Positions 36,693-47,997 of a stretch of 64,000 bases of DNA are shown here, piece after piece (position 1 is the stretch's first letter; each line of letters starts with the position of its first letter). The position numbers were made by a program, and so were the translations under genes. Source of the stretch: Turritopsis dohrnii (Eukaryota > Cnidaria > Hydrozoa > Anthoathecata > Oceaniidae); the NCBI GenBank assembly GCA_027922465.2, contig BQMF02000434.1, positions 307,122-371,121 of the forward strand. Direction: 5' to 3'. The notes beneath the pieces were generated by a model. It had not been told where the DNA came from. It saw nothing but the letters and a program-made list of their open reading frames with translations, and ran no database searches.

Positions 36693-38763
36693 ATGAGGCC
36701 GACACTCATCTCATGGGTTAAACGTTTTCGTCAAGGTTTAATAGAGGTCACAGTCAACACAAACAACGGGGTAGAGAGGAAAAATAAAGATTTTAAGCAT
36801 GAATACTTGCGCCAGTATAAAGATAATTCGTTAAGTGGGATGATTACGGTGTTAATAGAACAATTTCTTCCAGAAAATCAAGCAAGGTAACAAGTTTTTT
36901 GAAAATCCCTTTTGTATATGACTTTGCTGCATCATGTTCCGTTTTTATTTAGTTCACTAAAATATCTTTACATGTTATAGATACGTTATTTCTAACATCC
37001 AACGAAGTTCCGAATATAGGAAGTACAATCAAGCTCTGCCAGAATGGCTTCACAATAAACCAAGAGAGTTTTCGCAACACTGTCTAAACCGAATTGAAGC
37101 TGCAAAAGAAATTGACCCCAAACTAATACGTTGTGTATTTGGTCCATTACAAGAAAATCAGTGCCAACACTTTCTTGTTTCCAGTCAGAGTTTGAAGCAG
37201 ACTTATGAAACAACGCTAGGAGGGGATTACTCGTTACCAAAATGTACTTGCATCGATTGGAAAAAAAATTCACTGCCATGCAAGCACATGCTTGCTATAC
37301 TGCAGCATGTGTTTGCTTTTGATTGGAATGTGGTGTCCAAAAGCTATAAAAATTCTCCTTTTTTCAATCTTGAAGTCATTAACAAGACTACTCATGCGAT
37401 CAAAGAAAATGTAGTTGATGACGACAATCAAATGGTTACAGATAATGAGGAGATAATCATGGCTACCATTCCCACAAAAACATACCCCAAAAGAACGCAA
37501 GCTTCCGCGTGCAGGGAGCTTTTAAATCAAATCAAATCCATGACGTATCTCGTACATGACATGGACGCTTTAAATGATTTAGAGGAAGAGCTACTTCAGG
37601 CTTTAAACAAGCTGTCTGAGCATGCACAGAATGACGAGGGGCTTGTGACAGAAAACACCCAAATCAAAAGGCGTTATGTAGAAAAAGAAAATCCAAAGCT
37701 AACGGAATTGTTGCCCAAGCGAAAAAAGTTGAAGTCAGCATTATCAGGAAGGGTTGGTGCAAGTGCTGAAAAGAGAAAACTGGCCGAAAGTATAAAAATT
37801 GACTCCAAGATTTCAAAAGAAGAGAAAATTGCAGAAGAGATAGTGGGTATTGATGATGCAACATACGACGTCCCAATGTCACTCCCTAACAACTTTCCCC
37901 CACAGGACCTTTCGATTGAATTGGAAGAGAATGAACGTATCAATGTACCAACTGCTGCAGAAAGTGAAGCTGAAATAAATGATGACATTATCATTACCAG
38001 CACTATACCAGCTAATGGGCCAATCAAAAAACGAAGAAAACTAGTTCTTTCGGAAGAAGAAATGGACATTATCAAGAGCGGAGAAATGCTCACGGACGAA
38101 TCAATCAACATAGCGATGAATATTCTACATGAGCAGTTCCCCGCTTTTGATGGATTCGTGGATACCACCATAGGAAAATGCCACGAGTTTGATATAATCC
38201 GTAAGAACAAACCATATATTCAAATTTTACATGCGGGAGCAATGCACTGGATATGCTGCGCAAATACGGATAGTGGCAAAACCAACAACCAAACGCACTA
38301 TCTTTATGACAGCTTAGCTCGTAATAAATTATATTTCGATGTCATCCGTCAAATTTCCGCTTATTCATTCTGTGAAGAGCAAGAATTAGTCTTAACCAAT
38401 GTTAGTGTGCAACAGCAAAAGAATTGTTATGATTGTGGCGTTTTCGCAATAGCCTTTGCCACTAGCATAGCTTATCAGGAGGATCCAAGAAATATCTGCT
38501 ACGATTCATCCATGATGAGAAACCATCTGCTGCAATGCTTGAAAGAAAACAAGTTGACACGATTTCCAGAACTACGTTGCAAAAGAGTAAATCGATGTAA
38601 GGAGAAAATGCATGTAGTTGAACTGTTTTGCTCTTGTAGGAATCCTTACGACCCAGACACAAACAACATTAAATACGATATGGTAGAGTGTACTATTTGC
38701 AAAGAGTGGTACCATAAAAAATGCGAACAGATACCAAAACAGTGTTTGACAATCCTGACGTAG
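36693..38763 (+). CDS. MULE-type transposase C-terminus with SWIM finger, Ulp1 protease and PHD finger
   Basis: Two exons join in frame: up to 36886 (donor GTAACA) and 36981-38763 (acceptor TTATAG). The first holds the end of a MULE transposase (TNNGVERKNKDFKHEYL). The second holds a SWIM zinc finger (CTCIDWKKNSLPCKH, from 37243), a ~200-residue Lys/Glu-rich linker, and a Ulp1/SENP-like cysteine protease: His codon 38245, Asp 38308, Gln 38416, Cys 38434 (YDCGVF). A PHD finger follows (CSC, VECTICKEWYHKKC), but its last pair WRCRGC (about 38764-38790) is in another frame. The stop at 38761 therefore comes from a one-base indel near 38740. Transposase catalytic residues are absent, so the gene is 5'-incomplete. 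Protease-carrying MULEs are known in plants and animals; whether this one is active is unknown. Confidence 0.75.
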
Positions 38764-38790
38764 ACTGGAGATGCCGAGGATGCTGCAAAA

Positions 38791-39900
38791 AATAAGATGT
38801 GTAATAAATTCTCTTTTTTTATCTCTCCTCCCCTCCCCCTCCTCTTTAGGGAATTTTGTGTATGTTTTCTCTGTGATAAATTCATTCGTCGGGATATTCT
38901 TATGACCACCCTATAGTTTCGAATCTTCTCCTTCAAAGAATTCCACAAAATTCAAAAACGTATATATTTGTGATGAGTTCAAAAATTGGAAGAGATCGGA
39001 AAATGTTTTACCGACCCGCCGCAAATTCTGCGCGACGTAGATACAACTCGCCAACCGATAAAACTCGAAGTCAAAATTCGACCGTCGGAATGAGGTTTTG
39101 CATCGAGTGCCTACCCTCTTTAAATTGATAAGGAACCCCAGTTCAGCCATTTTTGAGTTGTTTTGATGCTTTAACTGAATCAGCATTTTTTCTTTATTTT
39201 CATTGGTTGCTTAAACGGTCGAACTTTTGACTAGCCGTTGTTTTGGAAAAATCGATTGAGCAATAAAAGTTCGCTTCAGCGAAATTTTAGTCTGCACAAC
39301 AGCAGTGTGATTAAATAGCTGAAAAACTCTTCCTAAAATCCTCCTTTTTGCATATGTTCTATACATAGAATTACCTTACAATTACCTTCTTGCATATATA
39401 CATTTTTTCCTAATGCATTCGTGAGTTTTGATGTTGGAAATTTCAGTAAAAGTTTGTTAGTTAATGTTACTCATCTTTCATTATTGTTTAGAACCACTTA
39501 TGATAACAATTTTTGAAATTTTGATGTCTAGATTGGCTAAAACACGCTCGTTTTTCAACAGAACGCCAAATATCAGTTCATAAAATTGCTAGAAAAATAG
39601 GCCTTTCCAGCACCATATTCACCATCCATTTGGCATTCATGTTAAGAAAACATGGAACACATTTTTGATGATACAAACACCATTTATACAGACACGTTTT
39701 AATTTTATTGTACATACCTGATGATGCTCCTGAAAACGATAAGCTTCGTTTAAAGATAAAATGTTTTTATGAACAACTTTGATTTTTTTTTTTTTTTTTC
39801 ATATTTATCATGGCTGCATATTTTAATAACATTGATGATAGCCCACCTTGTTCCCAGGTTTCAAGCGCATCCCGCGGCAAAAAACAGATGTTGGTTTGAT
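38791..39900. other. Gene-free stretch after the MULE-like gene
   Basis: AT-rich, with a poly-T run near 39786-39800. Minus-strand open frames at 38911-39186 have no domain I recognise. No transposon end was identified. Confidence 0.45.
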
Positions 39901-40089
39901 GGAATGAATGAATGCAGAGTAATTTCCGGGCTCATCCCCAGGGCTAATTCTCTCTTGACGTTTAACTCGGTAGAGTTAACCTAGAGTTAACTAAACCTCG
40001 ATAGAGGTTGAGTTAGTTCTTGTACAAAATTTTGTGAATTAAATTATTTGCTTCTTTTCGAGTGTTCGTATGTTTTCGCTGTGGAGTTT

Positions 40090-41001
40090 GCCGACGGTTG
40101 CCGACGGTTCAAAGTTGAAGCACTTTTCTTCAGATTCAGGACGATCCATTTTAACTGCAATGATAGAAGATAAGGATCTTTCAAAATCAAGTCGATTTCG
40201 ATCACTTTCCCGCCGCTTTGCAACCTCGAACCCAGGATCTCTTGTCTTTACGATATATGGGATAAGGCAAGAGACCCTGGGTTCGAGGTTGCGCCGCTTG
40301 TTTTTTGTTTACCAGACTAAATATCCGTTCAATGCCAGCATCATTTGAATGAGGTGTTAGTAATATCAATTTAGCCACATTGTTGAAAAGTAATTGAAAT
40401 CGCTGATTGTTACCAACTAGCGATTTCAATTTTTTGTAAGTGATACCACAAAGAATTCGGTGATACCACAAAGGATCGGTATTCTCTCAAGCCATCGTCA
40501 TATTCTTTGACTACAGAATCTTCCCAAGCACTTTGGGATATATCTGAATTACTCAAGTATTTAAAATCAACGAATTTGTCGTACAACCTGCCCATGTCAT
40601 AATCATCGTATCGAAGAATGCTTTTGTATTTGTGAACAAAATACTACACATGTGACTATTTAGCATCCTGCCTTGTATCAAAATCAACTTACTGAGCATA
40701 TTCCCAAAAGGATGAGTCAACGTTCATCTGTTTGAGACAATATCTCAAGGCTTTCACGGTAAAAAGCAATTACTGCTTTAACAAAGTTGTCGCGTTGCGT
40801 TGAAGTTATATTCCCATTTTGGACCGTTTTTTTTAACAGTTTTCTTGTTACAAACCCAAGGAATACATCTTCATTAGATAGTAAGTTGTCTTCGTCATCG
40901 ATTACGCTTGTTGATAATTCATCCAAAACGCCGGTTTTGAGAAATTTCGACGGTATCTTCTTCTGGAAATTTTTTGTAACTGCGAAAACTTTGTCGGTCA
41001 T
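40090..41001 (-). pseudogene. hAT transposase (ZBED-like) 3' relic
   Basis: Minus-strand fragments in different frames follow the order of a hAT protein. 41001-40717 is an N-side region (LTGV-type loop through FVKAVIAFYRESLEIL). About 40595-40410 contains AWEDSVVKEYDDGLREY. About 40420-40301 contains FQLLFNNVAKLIL, then IERIFSLVNKK. About 40211-40090 holds the C-terminal tail (LDFERSLSSIIAVKMD, then EEKCFNFEPS). The IERIFS segment corresponds to the hAT dimerisation block. Frameshifts, stops and a 73-bp insertion between VNKK and the tail make it non-functional. Confidence 0.7.
40220..40292. mobile_element. 73-bp foldback insertion with 8-bp duplication in hAT relic
   Basis: GCAACCTCGAACCCAGG is inverted at CCTGGGTTCGAGGTTGC, giving about 27-bp arms and a short loop. 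The flanks are GCCGCTTT (40212-40219) and GCCGCTTG (40293-40300). Removing the element and one flank restores the hAT reading order. It contains no room for a gene, so it must have been moved in trans. Confidence 0.8.
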
Positions 41002-42104
41002 TGGATCAGATCTGGAAAAGTATAAATTTTTTTATCAATCTCGTTCCCAGGGCTACTGTCTTCTTGACAATTAACTCGGAAAGAAAAGGAATTGCTCATG
41101 TTTTTGGAATAGGGAACATACCTTTGTAAAAACAAGTTTTAATTCGTAAACAAGAGCCAGATGGCGCAAAACGGTAGCAGCAAAAGTACTTGCCACAAGA
41201 ATACTTTTAAATTTGAAATTTTACTTAAAGTTCTTAAACGTTCTGTAAACGTTATTTCTTGAGATATCTTACTGGTGGAAAACAGGCATAAACGATATTA
41301 TAATGTTTAAAATTACTAACTCGTGTAAATAGGGTCTAATCGCAACACACCAGCAATTTAATTTATTAGAAGACAAAAGAATTATACATGCATGAGCTGT
41401 TTATAACGTACGTTTTTTTTATAAGAGCTTATGTAGAAGAAAAAAAACACGTTTCTTCGAAAAAAAAAATGTATGTTTTGAATTATAATTTTTTGAAACC
41501 GAAAATGAATTCAAACAGATAACTGCCTTTTTTTAACTCGATTTTTGAAAACCTTGATGTCCAAAGACAGAACCGAAAGCTAACAAACGTAGAAAGTAAT
41601 AAGAAAGTCTGATCTGTGCTTTACTGACATGAAAAACATATCTATTTTCAAGTGCCAAAGTTCATTGATTCAGTACCATAAAAGTAACTAAAAGTCCCAG
41701 TTTTATGTAGACCTATTTGATTAATATCCATTCCTTCATCAATTAAGTGATAAAATATCAAAGAAAACGTATTTTAAATGTATGTGATTGAAAACCTTTG
41801 AAAATTCAAAAGGCTGCGTTCGTTCATTAGAATGTATATTGAGTTTTTAGTGGGGACTCGCATACTCTAAATCGTAGGCTAAAAACTGCCGTTTCGGCCA
41901 GAGTAGTAGTAGGAGTAGTAGTAGTAGTAGGAGTCCAAGGGTGTTTTAATACGGTATTCGCTTACGCTGCTACCGTAATAAAGTATTGAAAGACAGGTGA
42001 AGCTCCAACATCAAAACGTTCTATGACGGCAAAGTCTTCGTCGTTGAATACTTTAGTAAAACTCAGATTAAACAATAATAGAAACAAGAATATCGGTATG
42101 TATG
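41002..42104. other. Gene-free stretch with microsatellite
   Basis: An AGT-type simple repeat lies at about 41903-41937. Near 41409 a fragment (ACGTTTTTTTTATAAG) resembles the ends of the TA-flanked elements at 20239 and 42107. No gene was seen. Confidence 0.45.
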
Positions 42105-42449
42105 TACACATTTTTTTATAAGCAACCTCGATTTTGGGCTCAGGGCTGCAGTTGCTAAAGCATTTTTAAGAACCCAGGGCTAAAGTTGCTTGTAAGGTTG
42201 CTAAAAACATTTTCAAGCAATAAATCGAAGAAAAACACATTTGAGCTATTTTACGCAATGTTTAATTTTTCTTCATTACATTGTTTGTATTTTTCAGAGA
42301 TTTTGGTTATACAGTATTTTATCAAACAATAACAAGAAAGGAAAGACTGAGGCAATGTTGTTCGGGACGGCCAAAAAGTTAGCAAAATGTGATGAGTTGA
42401 ACCTATTCTACAATGGGATCAAAATCAGCAATACCACAAGGTACAAGTA

Positions 42450-42614
42450 CAGTGGCGGATCTAGAGGTATGTCGAAATTTGTGTAGGAGAGTACTAACAT
42501 AATTTGTGAATTCAATTTATAGTACCAGTGGGATTATTTGAACGCTTTTCGTTTATGGTTAGATTGCTAACACTCTCCTCCACAAATTTCGACTTACCTC
42601 TAGATCCGCCACTG
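42450..42614. mobile_element. 165-bp hAT-like MITE
   Basis: CAGTGGCGGATCTAGAGG and CCTCTAGATCCGCCACTG are exact inverted ends with CAAGTA on both sides (42444-42449, 42615-42620). Excising it restores the codons TAC AAG TAC CTC GGT in the LINE frame. The CAGTGGCGG start resembles hAT-group ends. Confidence 0.82.
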
Positions 42615-43455
42615 CAAGTACCTCGGTACCAACGTAGATCAGTCCGTAAATGTAAACGAAAATTTCGAACAGATATACAAAAAAATGTCGGGACGTATTC
42701 ATTTATTAGCGAAGCTACGATCAAATCTTACGAAAAAAGCCGCCCATTCAGTTTACCAAGCGATGATAGTTCCGTTATTCCTGTTTAACTGTGTGGTCAA
42801 CCTAAACTACACGAAAACGCAAATTGGAAAACTCGATTCCCTGAGAAGAAGAGCCGCTAGTGTCATCAACAATAGTTGTTTGAAAACTGGAACCGAAGTG
42901 GCAAAACTCGATAACCTACACGATATTGCAAAACGTAACGCTTGTCTGTTGGTTAAAAAGTGCTTGGATGGGTTAGTGTGCGACAATTTTGTACGATATT
43001 TTGAATACAACACACACCGTATGGGAACGAGGAACCAGGGCGCTTTGCTCACGGTTCCGAGGGTTAGATTAGAGGCTACCAGGTCCGCGTTCTTCTTCAT
43101 GGGTGTTAGAGTTTTTAACTCTCTTCCCGTGGAAATTAGGCGGTCTGAGCCATGGTCTAATTTTCGGAACAAAGTGAGAGGGCACTCTTGGTGACACTGC
43201 CTGTGCGGCTAGTATTAATAATTTTTTGATTGTCTATTTGTTTACATATAGTTTTATGGTCCTACCCAACCTCTTTTTTACTTCGACTTTGTGATTCACC
43301 CGTTTTATTTTCTAAATTACTTGGACAGTGCAAATTTTTGTTGTTTTTTTTTGTTGTTTTTTTTCACTGTCGTCTTTATATTTTAGATTTTATCGTTGTT
43401 TTTATTAACTTTTTATCATTATATACGCAGGACTGGCATTAATAGCAGTATATAT

Positions 43456-43817
43456 GTGACGGTTTGAGGGAAAATCATAACAAGTGATATTACTGATAAA
43501 TTAATCGGTAATTTATCAGAAATTTATCAGTAATAATCAGTAATACTGATAAATAATCAGTAATTCGTTCGATTTATCAGTAATTTGTTCGATTTATCAG
43601 TAATTCGTTCGATGAATCAGTAATTCATTCGATGAAACAGTATTACTGATTATTTATCAGTATTTACCGATTATTTTATCAGTAATTACTGATTCATCGA
43701 ACGAATTACTGATAAATCGAACGAATTACTGATGAAATCTATTGTTTTCTAATCAGTAATTTACTGATAAATTTATCAGAAATTATCACTTGTTATGATT
43801 TTCCCTCAAACCGTCAC
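43456..43817. mobile_element. 362-bp GTGAC-superfamily foldback with TACTGATAAA iterons
   Basis: The ends GTGACGGTTTGAGGG and CCCTCAAACCGTCAC are flanked by ATAT (43452-43455, 43818-43821). ATAACAAG follows inside. The rest is a near-continuous palindrome of 22-23-bp units with the cores AATTCGTTCGATTTATCAG and TACTGATAAA. It is the smallest member of the superfamily in the window and has no interior. Confidence 0.85.
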
Positions 43818-44204
43818 ATATAAACTGAAGCTTGTATCCTGTTTAAATATTTTTGATAAATAAATAAATAAAATTTGATTTTTCATATTATTATGACTAT
43901 TTCTATCAAAGAGTAAGAAAATGCTTACAATGTAATGCTTACAATGCACAAATTGACTCATTCTACCCATCTATCACTGGTAATTTTAGTCTGTCTTGAT
44001 GGACAAAAAGAAATTTTATAAAGGCTCCCTTTAAACTTATGTGATTTTTTTTTTTTTTTTTTTTTTTTTTGATTTTGTAGATTAAAAAAAGTTGGTTTGA
44101 AGATTTCAGGGCTTAGGGTTGCTAAGCAAGTTGCTTATTTTTTTGGCCATTTTGAGGGCTGAGCCCTTAGCAACTCGGTTGCTTATAAAAAAAATGTGTA
44201 TGTC

Positions 44205-45235
44205 GTTACTTATTCTGCAAAATTACTTGAAAGAAAATAACCATCATACTTTATGAATGATTTCGTACATTCTGGAAAAGAGTTCCAAGTCTTCCATGCA
44301 GTTTTTTTTCCACGACCTCCAAACATTGAAACTGTGTCACATCCAGTTAATGCAAACCAAAGAGGGAACCCCCGGCAAGTTTCTTTTTTCAATGAATTTG
44401 CATAATCATGGATTGGAAGAAAGCTTAAAAAATATTATGTTAACACGTTTTATACCGTTAATGTAAAATTTGCAAATCAGCAAGTCTTTTAAGAGGTATC
44501 ATAATTCTTCAGTTTTTTGGACAACTTAATTATTTAACTTACTTTTTGTTTTTCGTTAAACTACTCTTCTTTTCAGTTTTCATTTAAATTTGCCTTTGGT
44601 GTATATTTCTATTGCTGTACCGCAATTTGCGGTAAAAAATATACGCATTTGATAAACGCTATTTTAAACGCGGTTTATATTTTAAACGTCTAGTGTTAAC
44701 TACGCTTTACGGGCCAACGTAAAAGAGCTATGTTGGAGAAAGCTCTATTGCGGCGCTTGATTGCAAAGTGTCCCTGTTTGAAATAACTTAGCGTGTTTGA
44801 GTCAAGGTCTTTTATAAACACGGGTAGCCAGCGGGCATAATGCACATGATCAAGAACAAACATCCATTTAGTAATCAGTTTGAGTGAATGAAGAAAATGC
44901 TTGAAAATCAGCATATGTTAGACTCTTTATGAAAGCCAATAGCAGTACCTCCATGTCTATGACATTTAACCAAAATAACAGGCATTACTGTTGCTCTCGA
45001 TCATCCTTGTCTTCCAAGTCTCGTATACTTTATGCTCTTGCTGATCATTGAAAGCATTCCATGATAGCTTACCCAGAGCAGTTAACGAAACTTGGTGAGC
45101 ATATCGACATCGTTCTACCTTGGAACAGTTTAAAAAACTTTCGATTTTCCCTGATGTTGATATATTTGATCTTTCAAATGCATCAATCCAACCAAAGAAA
45201 CTTAACCAACTTCCAATAAAAGAACATAACTTATT
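44205..45235 (-). pseudogene. Degraded multi-copy invertebrate gene (ALTGCDT / HYARWLP motifs)
   Basis: Minus-strand fragments in several frames recall a protein family I know as multi-copy and uncharacterised in invertebrate genomes. They are ALGKLSWNAF with HKVYETWKTRM (about 45100), FVLDHVHYARWLPVFIKDL with GHFAI (44914-44696), and FALTGCDTVSMFGGRGKK (44392-44210). Stops and frame changes lie between them. The family probably belongs to a mobile element, but that is inference. Confidence 0.5.
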
Positions 45236-45279
45236 TTAAGATCATTTTTACGGCTTGAGACTTTTTTGAAGTCGGCAAT

Positions 45280-45560
45280 AAATTATCTTTCCAACGGTAT
45301 ATAATATGTAACATTACAAAATGATTAAACAATCATTCTCCAAATTTGATGACGTCACAAACGAAATATATAAACAATCATAACTTTTTATAGAAACATT
45401 TTTGCACCATGAGCCATTCTTTTTTGAAATCATTAAATCATTAAAATATCTTTCCAACGGTATATAACATGACTTATTTTCTAGAAAAAAGTCCCTTTGA
45501 AAAAATTGCTGACGTCATCGATCACGTGACTTTATGGGGTCTGTTAAAAATTTTGTTCAG
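45280..45560. repeat. Degenerate direct repeat (~165-bp spacing)
   Basis: ATCTTTCCAACGGTATATAA occurs at about 45286 and 45449. Each copy is followed after 40-60 bases by a GACGTCA motif. Confidence 0.55.
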
Positions 45561-45931
45561 AACATCATAATAAGGGTCTGTACCAATTTTCACAATTTCG
45601 TCACAAACTGAAGTATTTTGCTATATTCTTTTATAAGCCTTCACTATTATAGAAGACGCCATACGGTATAAAATGATGTTGTCGTTGTTCCGTTGCATTT
45701 ACTGATCGACTTTTGTGGTGATTTAAATTCGCAATGTTATTAAAACGTTTTTGGTTCATTTTAACTCTCAACCATATTTTTATTGCGCGTTCACCTGGTG
45801 CTGTTTCATTTGGTTAGCATGTCATATGTGCACTACTTTTATGACATTACAACATATTTTTCAAATGAATTTAAATTCTGAAAGGCAGAAAGAATAAAAC
45901 CACAGAAAAACTGTTCTGAAAGCTATCATGT

Positions 45932-46533
45932 GTACTGCCAGTAAGTGTCGCAATTCAACAGTAAGTGTCGCAAAACCGCCAGTAAGTGTCGCAACTAGAA
46001 TTTTCATTCGTTTTAATTTTTTTTAACAATAAATGTCGTAATTTTTTTAAAATTCAACAGCAAATGTCGCAAACTTACACAAAGTGATTTTAATCATATA
46101 ATGTGGAGGGTATGAAAAGGAAAGACCTGTTGCTTAAATCAATCGGTCAGGACTCACTTTGGGAAATCTTGAAGCATAGAGTAACTAGTAGTATTAGCGA
46201 AAAAAGTAAAAATAACTTGCTAAGTGAAACATATGTTGAAAATTATAGCTGTCTTACTTTTATATTTTGCAATCTCTGTGACATGTCGTGTAGGTCCATC
46301 AGCGCACTGTGCGATGAGTAGTACGACATCTTGATCAGAATAATCAGTGTCGAATTCAAAACAAGGATGGAGAAGATATTGGTTAGAAATCGAAATTACA
46401 AAGTTGCGACATTTACTGTTGATTTTTAAATTTTTTGCAACATTTACTGTTGCGACACTTACTGGCGATTTTGCGACACTTATTGTTGAAGTGCGACACT
46501 TACTGCCAATTTTGCGACATTTACTGGCAGTAC
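45932..46533. mobile_element. 602-bp foldback with CAGTAAGTGTCGCAA iterons
   Basis: The left end GTACTGCCAGTAAGTGTCG and right end CGACATTTACTGGCAGTAC are inverted. The 7-bp ATCATGT lies on both sides (45925-45931, 46534-46540). Four to five units of about 17-25 bases (AGTAAGTGTCGCAA and variants) sit inside each end in mirrored orientation. The middle encodes nothing recognisable. Confidence 0.82.
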
Positions 46534-46540
46534 ATCATGT

Positions 46541-47199
46541 TTGAGCTACCTCTCTTATTTACTGAACCTGATCAGAGCATAGCCTCAGAGCACAGCCTCA
46601 TCAGGACCACGAACAATAAGCAGTTGCAAAACATAATTTAATCAAAAAAATAATTTAATATAATATCTTAGTACGTTAGCAAAGTTAAACACGAATCTGA
46701 AAGTATCAGAAAGCGAACAAAATTTACTGTTAATAAATTTAAAGGAGAATTAAGAGGTAGAATTTACGAAAGATGTTGTAAATTTCGGGAGAAGTATGAA
46801 AAAATGAGAGCAAAATTTGAACTCATTTGGATATCACTAATGCGATACATTTACATTGCACTCTACTTCAAAATTTCCAAAATTAAAGCATTTCCAGGAT
46901 GTATACAATGAAATCGAATGAAGTTGAATCTGCATAGAGGTATGCCGGAATTACAACTCTGTTTCCTTTTCCCTTACAATTCATTCCATGTGGGCAAGAT
47001 AGTCAAAAAGTCACCTCGACGAAGAGCAATTTTATTAAAATAGTGTGTATATTTCTATGAAATTTTCAATATTCAACAAACTTGCCCGATTGGTGGTGAT
47101 GCAAAATATTGCCCATATGTCATAAATCTTTAATTTGAGGGAAAAAAAGCAAAAACAAATAAATAAACAATTTAATCACGACAAGAATTTGAAAACATT
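46541..47199. other. Gene-free AT-rich stretch
   Basis: No gene, repeat end or motif was recognised. Confidence 0.5.
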
Positions 47200-47997
47200 T
47201 GTTATGCCCCACCTTTTAATTTTTGCTCCACTTTGTAATTATTTTGCCCCACTTTGTAATTATTTTGCCCCACTTTGTAATTTGTGATCCTATGTTACCT
47301 GCTTTTTTCCAAATGTCTATAGGGGAGAAGACTATCTTTAGAATATTCCATTTTCTTGCGCATGATCAGTAAGTAGGGAAGAAACCAATTGACTTGCTAA
47401 TTATCAATTTGTCGGCTTCACTAGTTATTAAAGTAAATCAACTGAAGGTGACAGTAACGTTTTTGAAATCTTCTAGTGCATCCACGGTAGGAAAAACGCA
47501 ATTAACTCGTTAATCATCAATTTATATTTGTCGGCTTTATATGTTTGCAAAGTAAGTCTTCTTGCAAATCTTTTCTCCTGGAATGAATGTTCAGCCATCA
47601 CATTCAACATAGCATACATGAACCAAGTGGAATGAAAAGTCGCAAAGAATGTAAACTGTGTGTGTCTCTATCATCACTATCAAATTCGAAATCGGCACCT
47701 TCAAATTGTACTTGTGTAGATGTTTGAGAAATTTAGAGAACTTTTAAATTGGTCCAAATTTAGCCCGAAATGACCGATTTTAATGAAACTTATTTTCATT
47801 GTGGCCCTTTACTAGTTAACTAAATCTCTTTTTTCCGTGGTTTTAACTGAGTGGGAAAAAAAAAATTTTAGGAAATCCAATTTTAACAGCTAAAATGTAG
47901 AATTGTTCATTCAAAGTTCGGGAAATATATTTGGGACATAAAATATTTCACGCTGATGACGTTAATGTTTTATGACTTAAATAAGTATCCGAAATCA

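Larger units (their letters stand above)
42318..43873 (+). pseudogene. LINE reverse transcriptase 3' fragment
   Basis: The frame reads from the RT thumb (NNKKGKTEAMLFG) to a YKYLGTNVD-type motif interrupted by a MITE at 42450. It resumes to 43194 with the C-terminal LINE region (MSGRIHLLAKLRSNL, SVYQAMIVPLFLFNC, VFNSLPVEIRR). The catalytic part is absent. The 3' UTR holds a GTGAC element and ends in an AAAT tandem tail near 43873. Confidence 0.8.
42107..44198. mobile_element. TA-flanked composite element (ends CACATTTTTTTATAAG)
   Basis: The left end CACATTTTTTTATAAG with GCAACC following, and the right end GGTTGC then CTTATAAAAAAAATGTG, are inverted over ~22 bases. TA flanks both sides (42105-42106, 44199-44200). 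Subterminal GTTGCTAA/TTAGCAAC motifs occur at both sides. Its interior is a LINE fragment carrying two MITEs, so it is a carrier of other elements and encodes no transposase. The end type is shared with the 20239-20697 MITE, whose TA duplication is proven. Confidence 0.72.

Noticed and set aside
37674..38210. 178-codon antisense frame
   Set aside because: It is the shadow of the linker region of the MULE-like gene on the opposite strand.
42512..42724. Minus-strand frame across 42512-42724
   Set aside because: It arises from the inverted ends of the CAGTGG MITE.
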